Assembly (NCBI GenBank): GCA_026874595.1
Contig: CM049316.1
Location: forward strand, 74,427,176 to 74,491,175
DNA: 64,000 nt
Reading direction: 5' to 3'
Origin: Sipunculus nudus
Lineage: Eukaryota > Annelida > Sipuncula > Golfingiida > Sipunculidae
Shown here: positions 48,441-61,100 of the stretch, piece after piece
Layout: the number at the start of each line of letters is the position of its first letter
Position numbering within the stretch: the stretch's first letter is position 1
Program-made: the position numbers and the translations under genes
Notes under the pieces: generated by a model
Told to the model about the DNA's origin: nothing
Database searches by the model: none
Seen by the model: only the letters and a program-made list of their open reading frames with translations

Positions 48441-49274
48441 CAGAGATTAAGGTATAAATAGTTGTTTTTATTTTAAATATCAGGCAAATTATGCAATACA
48501 AGGTTTCAGGACACAAGATAAAAAAGCTAAGAATAGATGCTACTGTGGTCATGTGAGGGTCTCAAGGAACTTGTAAAACTTGTAATGACAATATACCAGT
48601 TATATACAAGGTTTCAGAACACCAGACGAAAAAAAATTGTAAACTGATATAATTTGCTGCAAGCAAACACGTGGGGGGGGGGGGGGGATAATGTGTAAAA
48701 AAATACAAAAATAATACAGATGGCTGCAACAGTCTTTAGCAGCTGATGAAACTGTCCATGTCCAATAAAAAAGGCAAGCATCATGGCAATCCATGCATAA
48801 CTATTGAGACACTGGAGTTTTCGTATCAATTTTTTTTTCTGAGGTGCACGAACAAGTCCCATAAATCATGGGATATAGGTCACAGTGACCTTAATTCAGG
48901 GTCTTCTGGGAGATTTTTATGCACGTCCATGGATGTTCAGTTAGAAGTTTCTAGGCCCAGCCATTACGATTGGAGCCCTGCAAACCATTAGACAGCCGGC
49001 AGGAAGGACGATAGAAAAAGGGTGATAACTGTATAGTAATCAGCTCAGCTAAAATAATCCTAATTTTATATAGAAGTATTTTCAATATAATTCCTTGATT
49101 TCCCATTGTAAAAAGATGCCTGAATAGCCAGACAGGTGATGGGTCATTAAGTCATTACTGTACCGTAACTCACATACTAATCCTTCTACTCTTCTGTTGT
49201 AGAGACTTAACTACTGTTGCCAACAGTTGACTAAGTTATGTATAGACCAGTGATTTAAGACTTGAGTCCGGACT

Positions 49275-52200
49275 AATTTTGATCTCATTGACCTGTGGAG
49301 AATTCGAAATCCGTCTACTCGTAACTATACATGGCGATCGTTCAATCCCTTCAAACAGCGTAGATTAGACCTCGTATTGGTTAGTTCTGAATTAAATACC
49401 ATTGTAAAGGATGTGCAAATTATTCCAGCTATCTTGACTGATCATTCAGCTGTTATCGCAGATATATGTTCAATAAATAACCTTACACACGGACCGTCCC
49501 ACTGGAAATTTAATCTCTCCCTCCTACAAGATCAAAATTATATAAAAGGAATGAAAGAATATATCAAAGTAGTGAGAACCGAGGAGGAAAATAGACTTAA
49601 CGCAAAACAATGGTGGGAATATATAAAGTTTAAAATAAAAACATTTACTATGAGATACTGTAAGAATAAACAAAAAAATCAAAGAAGGAGATTACGTATC
49701 CTAGAACAACAACTTATGCAAGCGGAAAATGAATTATCAGCCAACCCATGTAACCATATAAAGTATAATCATATAAGAAAAGAAGTTGAAGAATATTATG
49801 AGAAACATACCCAAGGACTGATAGTCAGATCTAGAGTACAGTGGTTTGAGGAGGGCGAACGTAGCTCTAATTTTTTTTTAATCTGCAGAAACATAATAAA
49901 AATAAAACAACGATAAGGAAACTTTTTATATCTAATAATGAAATCACAAACCCAGTTCGCATCATGGAAGAAATAAAATTTTTTTTTCAGAAAAAGTATG
50001 CTAGGGAAAGAGATATTGATGAAATAGATTGTTTAGATGTAATTTCTAATTTGAACATGCCCAAATTATCCGAAAATGAATCTAAATTATGTGAAGGTAT
50101 TGTTACCAAAACTGAAATAATAGAGGCCTTAAACGAGATGAAAAATAACAAGACGCCAGGAAACGACGGTCTGCCTAAAGAGTTTTACCTAACCTTTTTC
50201 GATTGTTTAGGAGATGACCTTTTGGAATGTTTTAATGTATGTTTTGATGAGGGAGTATTGACGACAAGTCAAAGACAAGCTGTTATTACGTTGATAGAGA
50301 AGCCTGGTAAAGACAATAGACACTTATCATCATGGAGACCCATTAGTTTAGTTAATGTTGATTCCAAAATTTTAAGTAAAATTCTAGTCAGACGAATTAA
50401 GAGAGTACTACCTAGTCTAATAGGCGAGGATCAAACAGCTTTTATGAAGGATCGAAAGATATCTGATACAACTCGTCTTATTAGCGATATAATAGACTAT
50501 TGTTATATAGAAAATGAGATATCTGTCCTATTTGCCGTCGATTTTGCGGCAGCGTTCGACTCAATTGATTATGTATTTTTATTTACTGTATTACGTAAAT
50601 TTGGATTTGGAAATACATTTATTGATTGGATTAAATTATTACATAACGGATTAGAAAGCTGCATAATAAACAACGGTTATACCACAGGGTATTTTAAATT
50701 AGAGCGAGGAACAAGACAAGGTGATCCGTTGGCGCCTTACTTATTTTTGTTGGTGATTGAAATATTGGCAATTATGGTCCGTCAATCCAACTTGGTCAAA
50801 GGTATCGTCATAAACGGCACTGAATTAAAACAATGTCTCTTTGCCGATGACAGTAAATTCTTTTTAAAAGACCTGAAATCAATGGGGGCATTACTGCAAA
50901 TTTTAAATGATTTTTCAATGATATCTTCAGTGAAAGTGAATTTCAATAAATGTGAAGCCGCTTGGATGGGAAGGAGAAAGAACACGCTAGAATATTCAAA
51001 CAATATCAAATGGGTTGACCTTCATTCCGATGCTATAAAAATCCTAGGTATATGGTATACATACAGGGATGATTTGTCATACGAGTTGAATTTCGAAAAG
51101 GTTTATAATAATATTTTAAGAACGTTTAATATGTGGAAATCGAGAGGGCTGACAATATTTGGGCGAAACACGATAATTAAAACCTTCGGAATATCAAAAC
51201 TAATGTACACTATGAATATTCTTGAACCCCCAAGGCGTTTTATCAAAAAGGTGAAAAACTGCATTGTTGATTTTATATGGTATGGCCGTAAGCCGAAAAT
51301 TAAATATGATGTGCTGATAAGTGAATCAGAAAATGGAGGTATAAAAGTACCAGATGTTGAGTCTATTTTAGAATGTCAAAGAATATCTTGGCTGATCAGA
51401 TTAAAACACTTGGCAAATTTAAAAAGCACAGTTGTACCTAATTTCTATCTACAGAGAGTGGGTGGTATAGAAAACATGGGGGTTAATTTTGATATAAGTT
51501 GTATCACACGAAAAATTTCTAAATTCTACAGTCATTGTTTCGCCGTCTGGGATAAGTATACATCTACTGACCCACAATCTGCGGAGGTAGTTATTCTGCA
51601 GCAAATTTGGAATAATCAATACATCAAAGTTGATAAAAAATCTGTCTATTTTGGTTTTCTAGATAAAATAGGGATACGTTTTCTATATCATCTATATAAC
51701 GCCGATGGCTCTTTAAAATATCTATCAGAAATAGTTGACTGTTCCAGCAAAGAATACAAAAAAAATGTATCTATACTGGATGTCCATTCAAAAGGCAATA
51801 CCACAGCAATGGATTACAATCTTGAAAAATAACAATGATATTCAAGATTTTAATAGTTATGTCTCAAATCAGCTGAAAATACCAATCAGTGGTAAGATTG
51901 TTGAGTTGACAAAGTTGGGATTTAAGCACTTATACACCCATGTTCTACAAAATAAAAAAACTGAACCAGTAGTTATAAAGAAACTCCAAAATTTATTTAA
52001 CGACAAATTAACTTTGAAAGATGCTGCACTTCATGTATACTATACAACTCGTGATATGTATCTGCGTGAATTTCAATTTAAAATACTGCATAATATTCTA
52101 GCAACCAATGAATTGATATTTTCATGGAAAATATCTGAAACAAATAAATGCTCTTATTGTTTTACTGATATTGAATCATCGGTCCATCTTTTTTGTGAAT

Positions 52201-52514
52201 GTCATGTTGCTGTTACATTCTATAATCAAATTCAGACGTGGGCCGGAAAATTTGGAATCATGTTACCCGCACTCTGTCCAAAGATTGTATATGTTGGTTG
52301 TGATGTTGAAAATGAAAGGAAACCGCTTATTGATATCTTCATATTGATTTATATGTTTGTGTTATTCAAAAGCCGGGATAAAGAAACCCCGCCTCTGTCC
52401 TTTTTCTTAAAGAAAGTGTGTACCATCGAAAGTATGGAAAGATTGGTCGCGGAAAAAAATAATACAGTGAAAGCGCATTTACAAAAATGGAGAGCCATTA
52501 ATTTGCCGATGTAA
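49275..52514 (+). pseudogene. LINE ORF2 remnant: endonuclease end, reverse transcriptase, C-terminal Cys/His region
   Basis: Frame 3 at 49275-49916 covers the end of an APE-type endonuclease (RRLDLVLVS.., DHSAV) and the linker. Frame 2 to 51832 carries RT: NKTPGNDGLPKEF, SWRPISLVNVDSKILSKIL, FAVDFAAAFDSID, RGTRQGDPLAPYLF, catalytic FADD, and GRNTIIKTF. Frame 3 again at 51735-52514 carries YLREFQFKILHNILATN and the C..C..H...C group (CSYC, HLFCEC) of L1/Tx1 proteins. Two one-base shifts, in a T-run (49871-49879) and around an A-run (51758-51766), break the frame. Both lie in homopolymers, so they may be assembly errors, but 5' truncation already makes the copy non-autonomous. Confidence 0.88.
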
Positions 52515-52703
52515 ATAGTTTTCTTTTAAGGAAAATACCCTTATCTTAATGGACACTTTGTCGTTATTGCATGCATGTACATGTTTGTATATCAAGTTTC
52601 GGGAGATGTCGATGATGAAAATGATAATAAAAGAAAATGGTATACAGTATTCTGAGACATCTTTCGAGAACAAGAAAGGAAAGGAGAAAAAAAAAAAAAA
52701 AAA
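49275..52703 (+). mobile_element. 5'-truncated L1/Tx1-like LINE with poly(A) and 11-bp target duplication
   Basis: Runs from within the endonuclease domain to a terminal A-run (52687-52703). GAGTCCGGACT lies on both sides (49264-49274 and 52704-52714), giving exact borders. Type from RT and C-terminal motifs (see the coding entry). Confidence 0.9.
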
Positions 52704-53489
52704 GAGTCCGGACTTGGGTTTTAGTCTGATACTTGAGTCCATTTTTTCAAGGACTCAGATTTGGACCCTAGGGTCCTGAATTTGGACTTTTACTCAGAGT
52801 CGGAGAAGGAAGCATGCCGAGTCCATCTCAAGTCCATGGAGCAGAACAGAAAATTCTGTCACAAAATATATACAGATTGTGAACGTGGGTGATCGGCTTA
52901 CAGAACATTGCAAAAAATAAGACCAAACACACTTTGCTTTGTATTCAAGGACTAAACGCAATTAAACACTCAAATAAAGGGCACTTGTAAACTAACATAA
53001 AATGTGCATGATTATCTCACGTACGCTTTTAAAATTTCTTTTAATAAGAAGTTTAGTATTGGGTTTGTTCTCGGACTTGGAATCGAGCTACAAATGACTC
53101 GGGACTCAAAGAAAGTGGGTAAAGTGGTTTGCAGGGCTCAAACTGCAAGGACTCCGACTTGGACTCGACTACGCTGGTTCAGACAAATTGCTTGTACACT
53201 TGTTGTATACGTATTTTAATGCATTTATAAATACTGAAACACGAGTCTGTTCACTCATATGGCAACTGCAATCTATGAACGCTGCAGTAATGAAGTTTAA
53301 AATAGTTAATCGGTTACTTGTTTGTAAATCATGAGCTGGAAGCCTTTGACTAACCGGTCATGTAAATATTTGCAAGGCTGTACTAGTAATACAGATAGTA
53401 AGCCTGTTTGAACCAAGGAAAAGTTGACCTGTTGTGGAAAGTTGTGAAAACCTGTATGAAATCTGAGATGGGTTAATGTCACCCACCAA

Positions 53490-54270
53490 AATTACCTCCG
53501 TGACCTTTAAAACTTCATCGAGGTCATCCGTATTCGAACTTGACCTAGCCCTTATTGAGGGGCATCTAAGCTGCAAGTTTGGTGACCGCGCCTCAAATTC
53601 TTTCGAGTAATTGTGTTAAAATTATTTAAGGATTATTGCTGCTGTGACCTTGAAAAAGCGTAAAGGTCATCCATGTTTGAACTTGACCTTGCTCTTGGTA
53701 AGGTGCATCAATGCTGCAAGTTTGGTGATATACCTCAAATTCTTTCCAGTTATTGTGTTAACATCAATATAGGATTATCGCTGCTGTGACCTTGAAAAAG
53801 CGTAAAGGTCATCCATGTTTGAACTTGACCTTGCTCTTGGTAAGGTGCATCAATGCTGCAAGTTTGGTGATATACCTCAAATTCTTTTCGAGTTATTGCG
53901 TTAACATCATTTTAGCATTATTGCCTAAGTGACCTTAAAAAATGTGTCAGGGTTATCCATGTTCAAACTTGACCTAGCCCTTGATAAGTTGCATCAATCC
54001 TGCAAATTTGGTGTCTGTACCTAATTTAAGCATTATAGCAACTGGAACTTTGAAAAATGTATCAAGGTCATCCATGTCGAACTTGACCTAACCCTTGATA
54101 AGGTGCATCAATGCTGCAAATTTGTTGACCGAGCCTCAAAGGTTTTTTTGAGTTATTGCTTTAACATCATTTTAGCATTGTTGCCTATGTGACCTTGAAA
54201 AATGTGTCAGGGTTATCCATGTTCAATCTTGATATAGCCCTTGATAAGGTGCGTTAGCATATCTGTGACA
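53490..54270 (+). repeat. Satellite-like tandem array, unit about 143 bp
   Basis: About five units share GTGACCTTGAAAAA, GGTCATCCATG, GAACTTGACCT, AAGGTGCATCAATGCTGCAA and TTTGGTG words at about 142-144 nt spacing (for example 53641 and 53783). No coding potential. Confidence 0.85.
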
Positions 54271-54942
54271 GACAGATGGACAGAAGGATGGAAAGATGGA
54301 CAGACGCTCACCATTTCTACATGCCCCCCCCCAACTCCCAACGGAGCCTTTTGGCGTTGGCGGGGGACAATAAAAAGCATGGGCAACAAATCACTCATGA
54401 GATACAAGTTCATGTCGACTCCCTTGTAACATTCACACAGAGTCAAATATTACATGTAGAATACAAGAACAGCCTTTCATCTAGTTAAACAAACATGTAA
54501 TTTACAGGGACACATCAGGAGTAATATTTTATGCCTGTTCTTTCACACTATAAGATCAGTTTTGCTTTATACAAAACCTTCCAAGGAAAAACTTCCCAGC
54601 ACACAGTCTCAATACCTTCCCTTCAGCTGCTGAACAGCTTGTTATGGTATTGCGTGTGATAACATGGTCCAGCGTACCTGTTTACCATGACATGGGTGCG
54701 TGACCAGAGATTAGATTTTAGGCATGCATGACAGATCCCAAGCATGGAGAAATCCAAACATGAACATGCAAGGTTGTGAAACTGTGGTTATAAACCTGTA
54801 AAAAAAAAAGGAAAAATGCAGGTGGTGTTCACACTTTATGTTGGTGCCATTCATCATGCTCCGTCTACTTCTTTTATCAAGCTTGAACAGGAGTAAGCCT
54901 AAAACAACAGTTTCATTACATTATTATTTTGGCAGGTACCAG

Positions 54943-54948
54943 TTTATT
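54943..54948 (-). promoter_or_regulatory. Candidate poly(A) signal of the PREY gene
   Basis: TTTATT on plus, so AATAAA on minus, about 185 nt after the stop codon. Confidence 0.55.
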
Positions 54949-55131
54949 TCATTAAGAAAAAGATATCTTTCTTGTTAATTCAACATGCTTTATACATGAT
55001 TTGGTGCCTTTAACAAACATGTCATTTGAAAAAGGTCGCGTTCCTTCTCCTTTCAGTTTTCTTATGTCTCCATTCAATCATCATCTGTACAGGTACTGGT
55101 AATTACAGTTAATGTTTGTACAGTCACAGTG

Positions 55132-58100
55132 CTAGCTCTCCTCTTTGTTATCTGTATCCACCTCCTTCAGCATCCGAGCATCTTGCGGTATCATATTGGG
55201 GATGCCATTTCTTATTGAGTAAGCAACTTGTAGCTCATCACAGACTAGCTCATTATTTTCAGCATCATACCTGGAAAACCAAAAAAAAAATATTATTTAT
55301 TTTGGAAAAGCAAGTAAAGTTAAGTCAATCATTTATGTTTCCCTAAATGAAATGACAGCTACTCTAAGAAGTGTAAAATGTTAATAATTCACTTTTTTTC
55401 TGCCTTCCTAAACACTAACTGTGTACACATATGAATAACTTTGACTGACTGTACTATTAATCAAAAACACTTATCAATATGTAACAGCACATGCCACTTT
55501 CTGATTTCAAATGTGTTCATCTATATTACATCAATTATTAACATAACACACACACATAATGTTATACAGAATGATAGCTCACATATTATATTTGAAAAAC
55601 TGTTTTTAGATGAAAGCAATTTTTTCTCAACAGCCTTGACAACTAACCAGATATGTTTTTTACAATTCTCGAAATTTTAACTGGATCTGTGACAAAAGTG
55701 ATTAGAGGCATCCTTGTTAATTTATGAGAATTTCATTAAAACATGTCTAGTTGTTAAATCTGATGCTTGTAGCCCCAGTATTGGGAAAATGAGGTATTCT
55801 TAAGTCACATTCTTTAGTGCAGTTAATATATGACGCACACAAAAAAAATATTGGGGCTCCAAATTTAGTTGGATATACATCTCTAAATTATTAACCAGCC
55901 ATTCATGTTTTCATCCAGATATCACATACATGAGTCACAGGCATCCAGTCAGCCATACCATCTCTCACCCCTGTGGCCCATATGCTACCCTTAGCTAACA
56001 TGAATGCAATATGGAACTAGCATCGTTTCAGCCCTCTGACCTTAAAGAGGCTACGACCAGCGTACTGGCTGTCAGAGTGCTGGTACATCCTTCCTTGAGG
56101 AATGCACTTTAAGGCTCTCTGAGGATGCGTATATTTTTGTTATTTCTGACAACCCGGTCACTTATCAAACCTGACCATGTATTAGCTTTCAGTATACATT
56201 CTAACAACACTAACCATGAGCAAGAAATTCTGTTTTAATTCAACATATTGGCAAATCCCTCTGCATGTTTGTTGAATTTCTGAATGCAAAAATACAAGCA
56301 TGGCTTGCATGGGTTACTGGACACCAGCAAACCTGTATGCAATACCAGAAATGATTCATTACCATAGAGATGGATTTTCAGTTTTTGTTGTGAGATCACA
56401 TGTATTCTTTTGTGATAATTCATCCTCCACAGCCTAAGTTTAAATAAGGGGTTGTTTACCACGATATGAATGCAACATAATGGGAACCACTGCAATGCAT
56501 TCCTTCTTATAGCTTCCATCATGACTCAAGTCATGCTTACCAGCCCAATATAACTACCTACTGAGTTGCGTACTCACGGCTAATATGGAAAAAGCCAGTT
56601 AATAACCAAACAGTATGATACAGCTGCTCAGTACCAACAAAGGAATGAGTTAGGATAGTCGATTACCTGAGTGGACTCTTGGACAGAGGACAGACAAGAT
56701 GCTGCAGCAGGCGCTGATCAAACTCTCTGTGTCCCTGACCCGTCTCATCACTGGTTGAAGAGAAGCAGGAATGCCACACCTTAAGACCTGGTACTGCTGC
56801 AAGTAAACAATCAGTCAACTCTAGCTTACTCTCAGATGAATGAAAGAAGGAGTGAATGAAGGAAGTTTGACAGGCTGTTTCAGGGATTAGGTTACTGATA
56901 ATAAAAATTCATGTGTTTGTATAATAAATGGTTGAACAACTAAAAGTATGCACATTTTATCAAAATTTGTTTCATTCAACAACTGATAACATACAAAATC
57001 CAATACTGTGGTTGGCTTTATGTTCCCTAAGTGGAAATGTCATGATTTCTTCATTTCAAACATTTCGTGAGGGTTTCATTTTTGCAATTGCACCAGATCT
57101 TCTATGTAAGGAAGTTCCTGTTACAATCATCATGTAATGCCCTGTGTCAGATATATCCCAGGTGATGATTGCATTTTCTTCAATTATAAACCAATGCGTT
57201 ATTGCATGGGCCTGTCCTGATACCAAGAACAGAATACATTGTTGATTAACAAACCATTTTTTTTTTAAAGAGAGTGATAACTATTTTGTTTGTGCAGATG
57301 CGTCACAGATCCTTGTTCACCTTACTTGTATGGGCATCTTATTCCTGAGGGTTTCATATTTGTGAATATTCCACATTCACAATTCCATAAAATTAAAACC
57401 CTTGTGAACAAAAAGACACTCACAGTATACATGCAATTGGCTTAAGCACTGTTAGTTTGTCTGTCTATCTAAATTTATGTAAAACAAAGATGATACTAGC
57501 AACAGAAGCATATAAATCAGGTGAAAATAGCTCCTCAACACCAGATTAGTAATAGCATGGGCTTTGTAGCTTGGGAGCGGGGGGGGGGGGGGGGGGGGGG
57601 TGATTATTACTGTCCAGTTATTGTGGGCCTTTTTGGTGAGATAACATTAGAAGTGATTAAAAGTAGAATTTAGTCTGCAAACAAAAATAATTATTCAATT
57701 TTACAAACCAAAATCCTTAAATCACCATATTATCACTTAGCCATTATTTCTGTCCAGTGTTTGTGGGCCTTTTTGGTGAGAGAACATTAGAAGTGATAAA
57801 AGTAGAATTTAGTTCAGAAAACACAAGTAATTACTCATTTTACAACCCAAAACAATAAATCACCTTATTATCACTCAGACTGAGAAATCTGCAGTTCACA
57901 GCCTAGAAAAGGGGGCCGTAGGTTAAAATCGCATCACAATACTTCAATATCATATGTCATGACAAACTATATTTATCAAGGATTCAAATGCCTGTGGTCC
58001 ACAAGGTAACAACTACTCTTATTAAATAAAAGGTCAACTAATGCTCCCTTTGCATTCCTGCTCCATTGACCTCTTTAAACATTAAGAGTATTTTATCGTA

Positions 58101-61100
58101 GCCATGCATCTGTTGATAGAAAACCTGATACTAGTGCAGCGAGGTCAGTGCCCAGCGCCAATGTCAGTTTCAAGTGACAGCTCATCGGCCCAGCAACCCA
58201 TGTGCATAGACCACAGGCCCAGACAGACCATAAAGTAGCTGTGTCTAGCTAAATGCTTGCGACAGCCTGCCACCCAAATGTCGATTTTTAATTTACTGTA
58301 GACATTGGGGTGGCAGTATAAGTTATTGGGTTTGCATCAATTCTTGTTAATGCAGATGTGCCAGCCATTTCTAACAGTACTTTTTAATTTTCATCTGTGT
58401 GTCAAACTTTCGTTTTCCCCAAGTAAGACATTAAGTTAAGTTTTTCTGTTGGGAAAAAATAATAATAATAATACATTCATGGTTGACTTACATATATTCA
58501 TGCAGCAGTTATTCATAATGAGGCTAGTTTTACCAAGAAAGTTTGTCTCTCAGTGTCTATCATGAGGGCTTGACAGCTTTGTGTGAATCGGGGAAGAAAG
58601 GAGGTAACTAATGCAATTAATTTTGTGTAAAACATTTTTCTTCATTATTTAGCAAATATTATAACACGACCATATGAGCCTCTGATGTCAAATACTACCA
58701 CACAGCAAATATTTTGATCCAACCCTTAGAATGGATGTTCAGAGCCACTATAGAACGCTGGCTTTACTTTTATTGAGGAAAATATAAATAAAACTGTCTC
58801 CCTTCATTCCCTATTCTACCTCCTACTTTTCCCTGTAGATGTCCCTACACTCAATTCTTCTAACATAAACAACTACTATGCATCAGAAGTCGCCTGAATC
58901 AGGAATCGAACCTACGATCTCTAGAATAGGAGCCCTACATGCAACTATGTGAGCCATGAAGACGAGATACCAGCAAGAGCGAATATTGTTCATTGATATC
59001 TGCGATTGAAGCGCCATCTATCGCGAAAATGGAAAACTATTTACTATTTGAACAGAAAAAAATAAGCTTTAGGTGGGGGCTCCGCCCACATCCCCGTTCA
59101 GACGGGGAACCCAGGTTCCCCGGACCCCTCCTCCTCTAATATAATAAACTCCAGTTATAAGCAAAATTAAATACGGGATTTCTCAGGAAAGTAATATGAA
59201 TCGGCCTTTTTCAGGAAACAATTTATTATGCGACACCCGTTGTGCATAAGGTACTGGTGGTAGGCTGAAGCCTAGCCGCCGACGGCGACACAACAGGTTT
59301 CAGATTTCTGTTGCGTCGCCGGCCCACCAAAGGGCTAACTGGGGTTAAAGCACGATACGATCTGTTACTCTTAGAAAGGAAATTGAATAAAAATATTTCC
59401 TATGGTTTTAACAAACCAATGTTCACATAATGTTGTATGTCGACTTACCTTAAGTCTGATGCATGGGGCTGACCACGCTTAGGTGAGAAAGGCAGTTGCC
59501 CTGAGTGAACTGGGACAAATTTGCTTGCTCAGGCTACTGCACTGAGTGAACTCATGACCTGCACCTGGCTAGACTGGGTGAACTTTTGACCTGTACCTGG
59601 CTGCACTGAGTGAACTCTTGACCTGTTGCCTAATCTGATACAGTTGGCAGTCTGCCAAAGCTATAAATAGATTGGCTCCACTTGCAGCCCCGAGAGGCAT
59701 GACACCCATGAGGTGATCACATGGTGCCCATGAGGTGTTCACATGTCACCCATGAGGGGATCACATGCCTTGTGCTTGGCTGCACTGACTGAACTCTTGA
59801 CCTATATCTAGCTGCACTGAATGAACTCTTGATCTGTTGCCAAATCTGAAACAGTTGGCAGTTTCTTAACCTATTTAAATATACAGACACAATCTTAGCC
59901 TGTTGGCAAATCTGTTTACACATACGGAAAGACTTTGGCTAAAATGCATTTTTTCAAGCTGACATATTCATAAACTTTTTATCAAAATATCTAGAATAAT
60001 AAAAGATGCAGTTTTTTTCATAAATCAGCTGAATCCCACAACATTTGATATATGGCAGATTATTGCATAAAATCTGGGGATGGTAGTTCCTGCTATTCTG
60101 AGAAATTATGGGTTAATGTACAGATGACCAATGACCCCCGTACAAAAAAAGGTCAATGCAGGTGACCACCAATACCTGAATTTCATATATGGCTCATGTG
60201 ACCAACACTGGCAGAAAATTTGGTGATCATAGCTGCGGCTGTTTCTGAGATTGTCATTTTAGTGTGCTTTTTCAGACAGATGACTAGGTTCAACTTCCTG
60301 TAATTCGGCAAAAATTCACTGAACTTGAACCATTTGAACAAACTTGAGAGAAATGATATAAAAGATTATTTCTGTGAAATATTGAACAAACTGGCTTGAC
60401 CGTTTCGTCGGAGAAGATTTTTTAAGGTTTTTTAGCTTTTTCTCTATAAAATCTGAGAAAATGCAGATTTTTCAGATGGCTAATTTTTTGCATTAAATTT
60501 CATGATGCTAGTTCCAGTCAATCCAATAGTATGAGTTAACGTATACCTGTGATTGTAAACATTGCCTGGCATGAGGAATATCTAAAATCATAAATGTACA
60601 TTTTTTAAAAGTTTTTAAAAACATTCTTGTTAATATTAACCAAAGATAACCTGAAATCTAAATGTCTGGAGGCATGATGTAATAAATGCTGATAAACTGG
60701 TTCCAGGCTAGATGTATCTGCTTCACACAGTTAACATATATGGTAAAATGACTCAATCTTTATTATTCAGCTAAAATTCATTCTTCGGAACCATAAAAGA
60801 CAATTAATTATTATAAGAATTATTCAGGGGATTATTCTTGCAAAATATTAAACAAATTGGCCTCAGTGGCGTCAGTCAAAAAACGTTTTGCAGGTTTATA
60901 ACTCATATGGGAAAATAAAGCAAAATGGCTAAGTTAAGCTTCCCATAACCCAGCCAAAAATCACTGAACCAAAACCATTTGAACAAACTTGAACTATCAA
61001 CATCTATGGATAATTAATGTGTGAGATTTTGGCCAAGTGGTTTTTGAGATGAAGATCTTTGTAGCCACTGAGCTAAAATGGGCTGTTATGGCATATGACT

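Larger units (their letters stand above)
49248..53176. mobile_element. hAT-like MITE (GAGTCC-rich) split by a LINE
   Basis: The left end is CAGTGATTTAAGACTTGAGT. The right end, reversed, starts CAGCGTAGTCGAGTCCAAG. GAGTCC/GGACTC words fill both halves (49260s, 52704-52850, 53098-53170). Flanking 8-mers GTATAGAC and GTTCAGAC match at 6 of 8. Without the LINE it is about 0.5 kb. Confidence 0.55.

Noticed and set aside
59440-59475. Alternative first coding exon of PREY before the GTAAGT at 59450
   Set aside because: The phase-1 frame contains a stop directly before the donor. The exon at 63024-63111 fits in phase and codes for a presequence.
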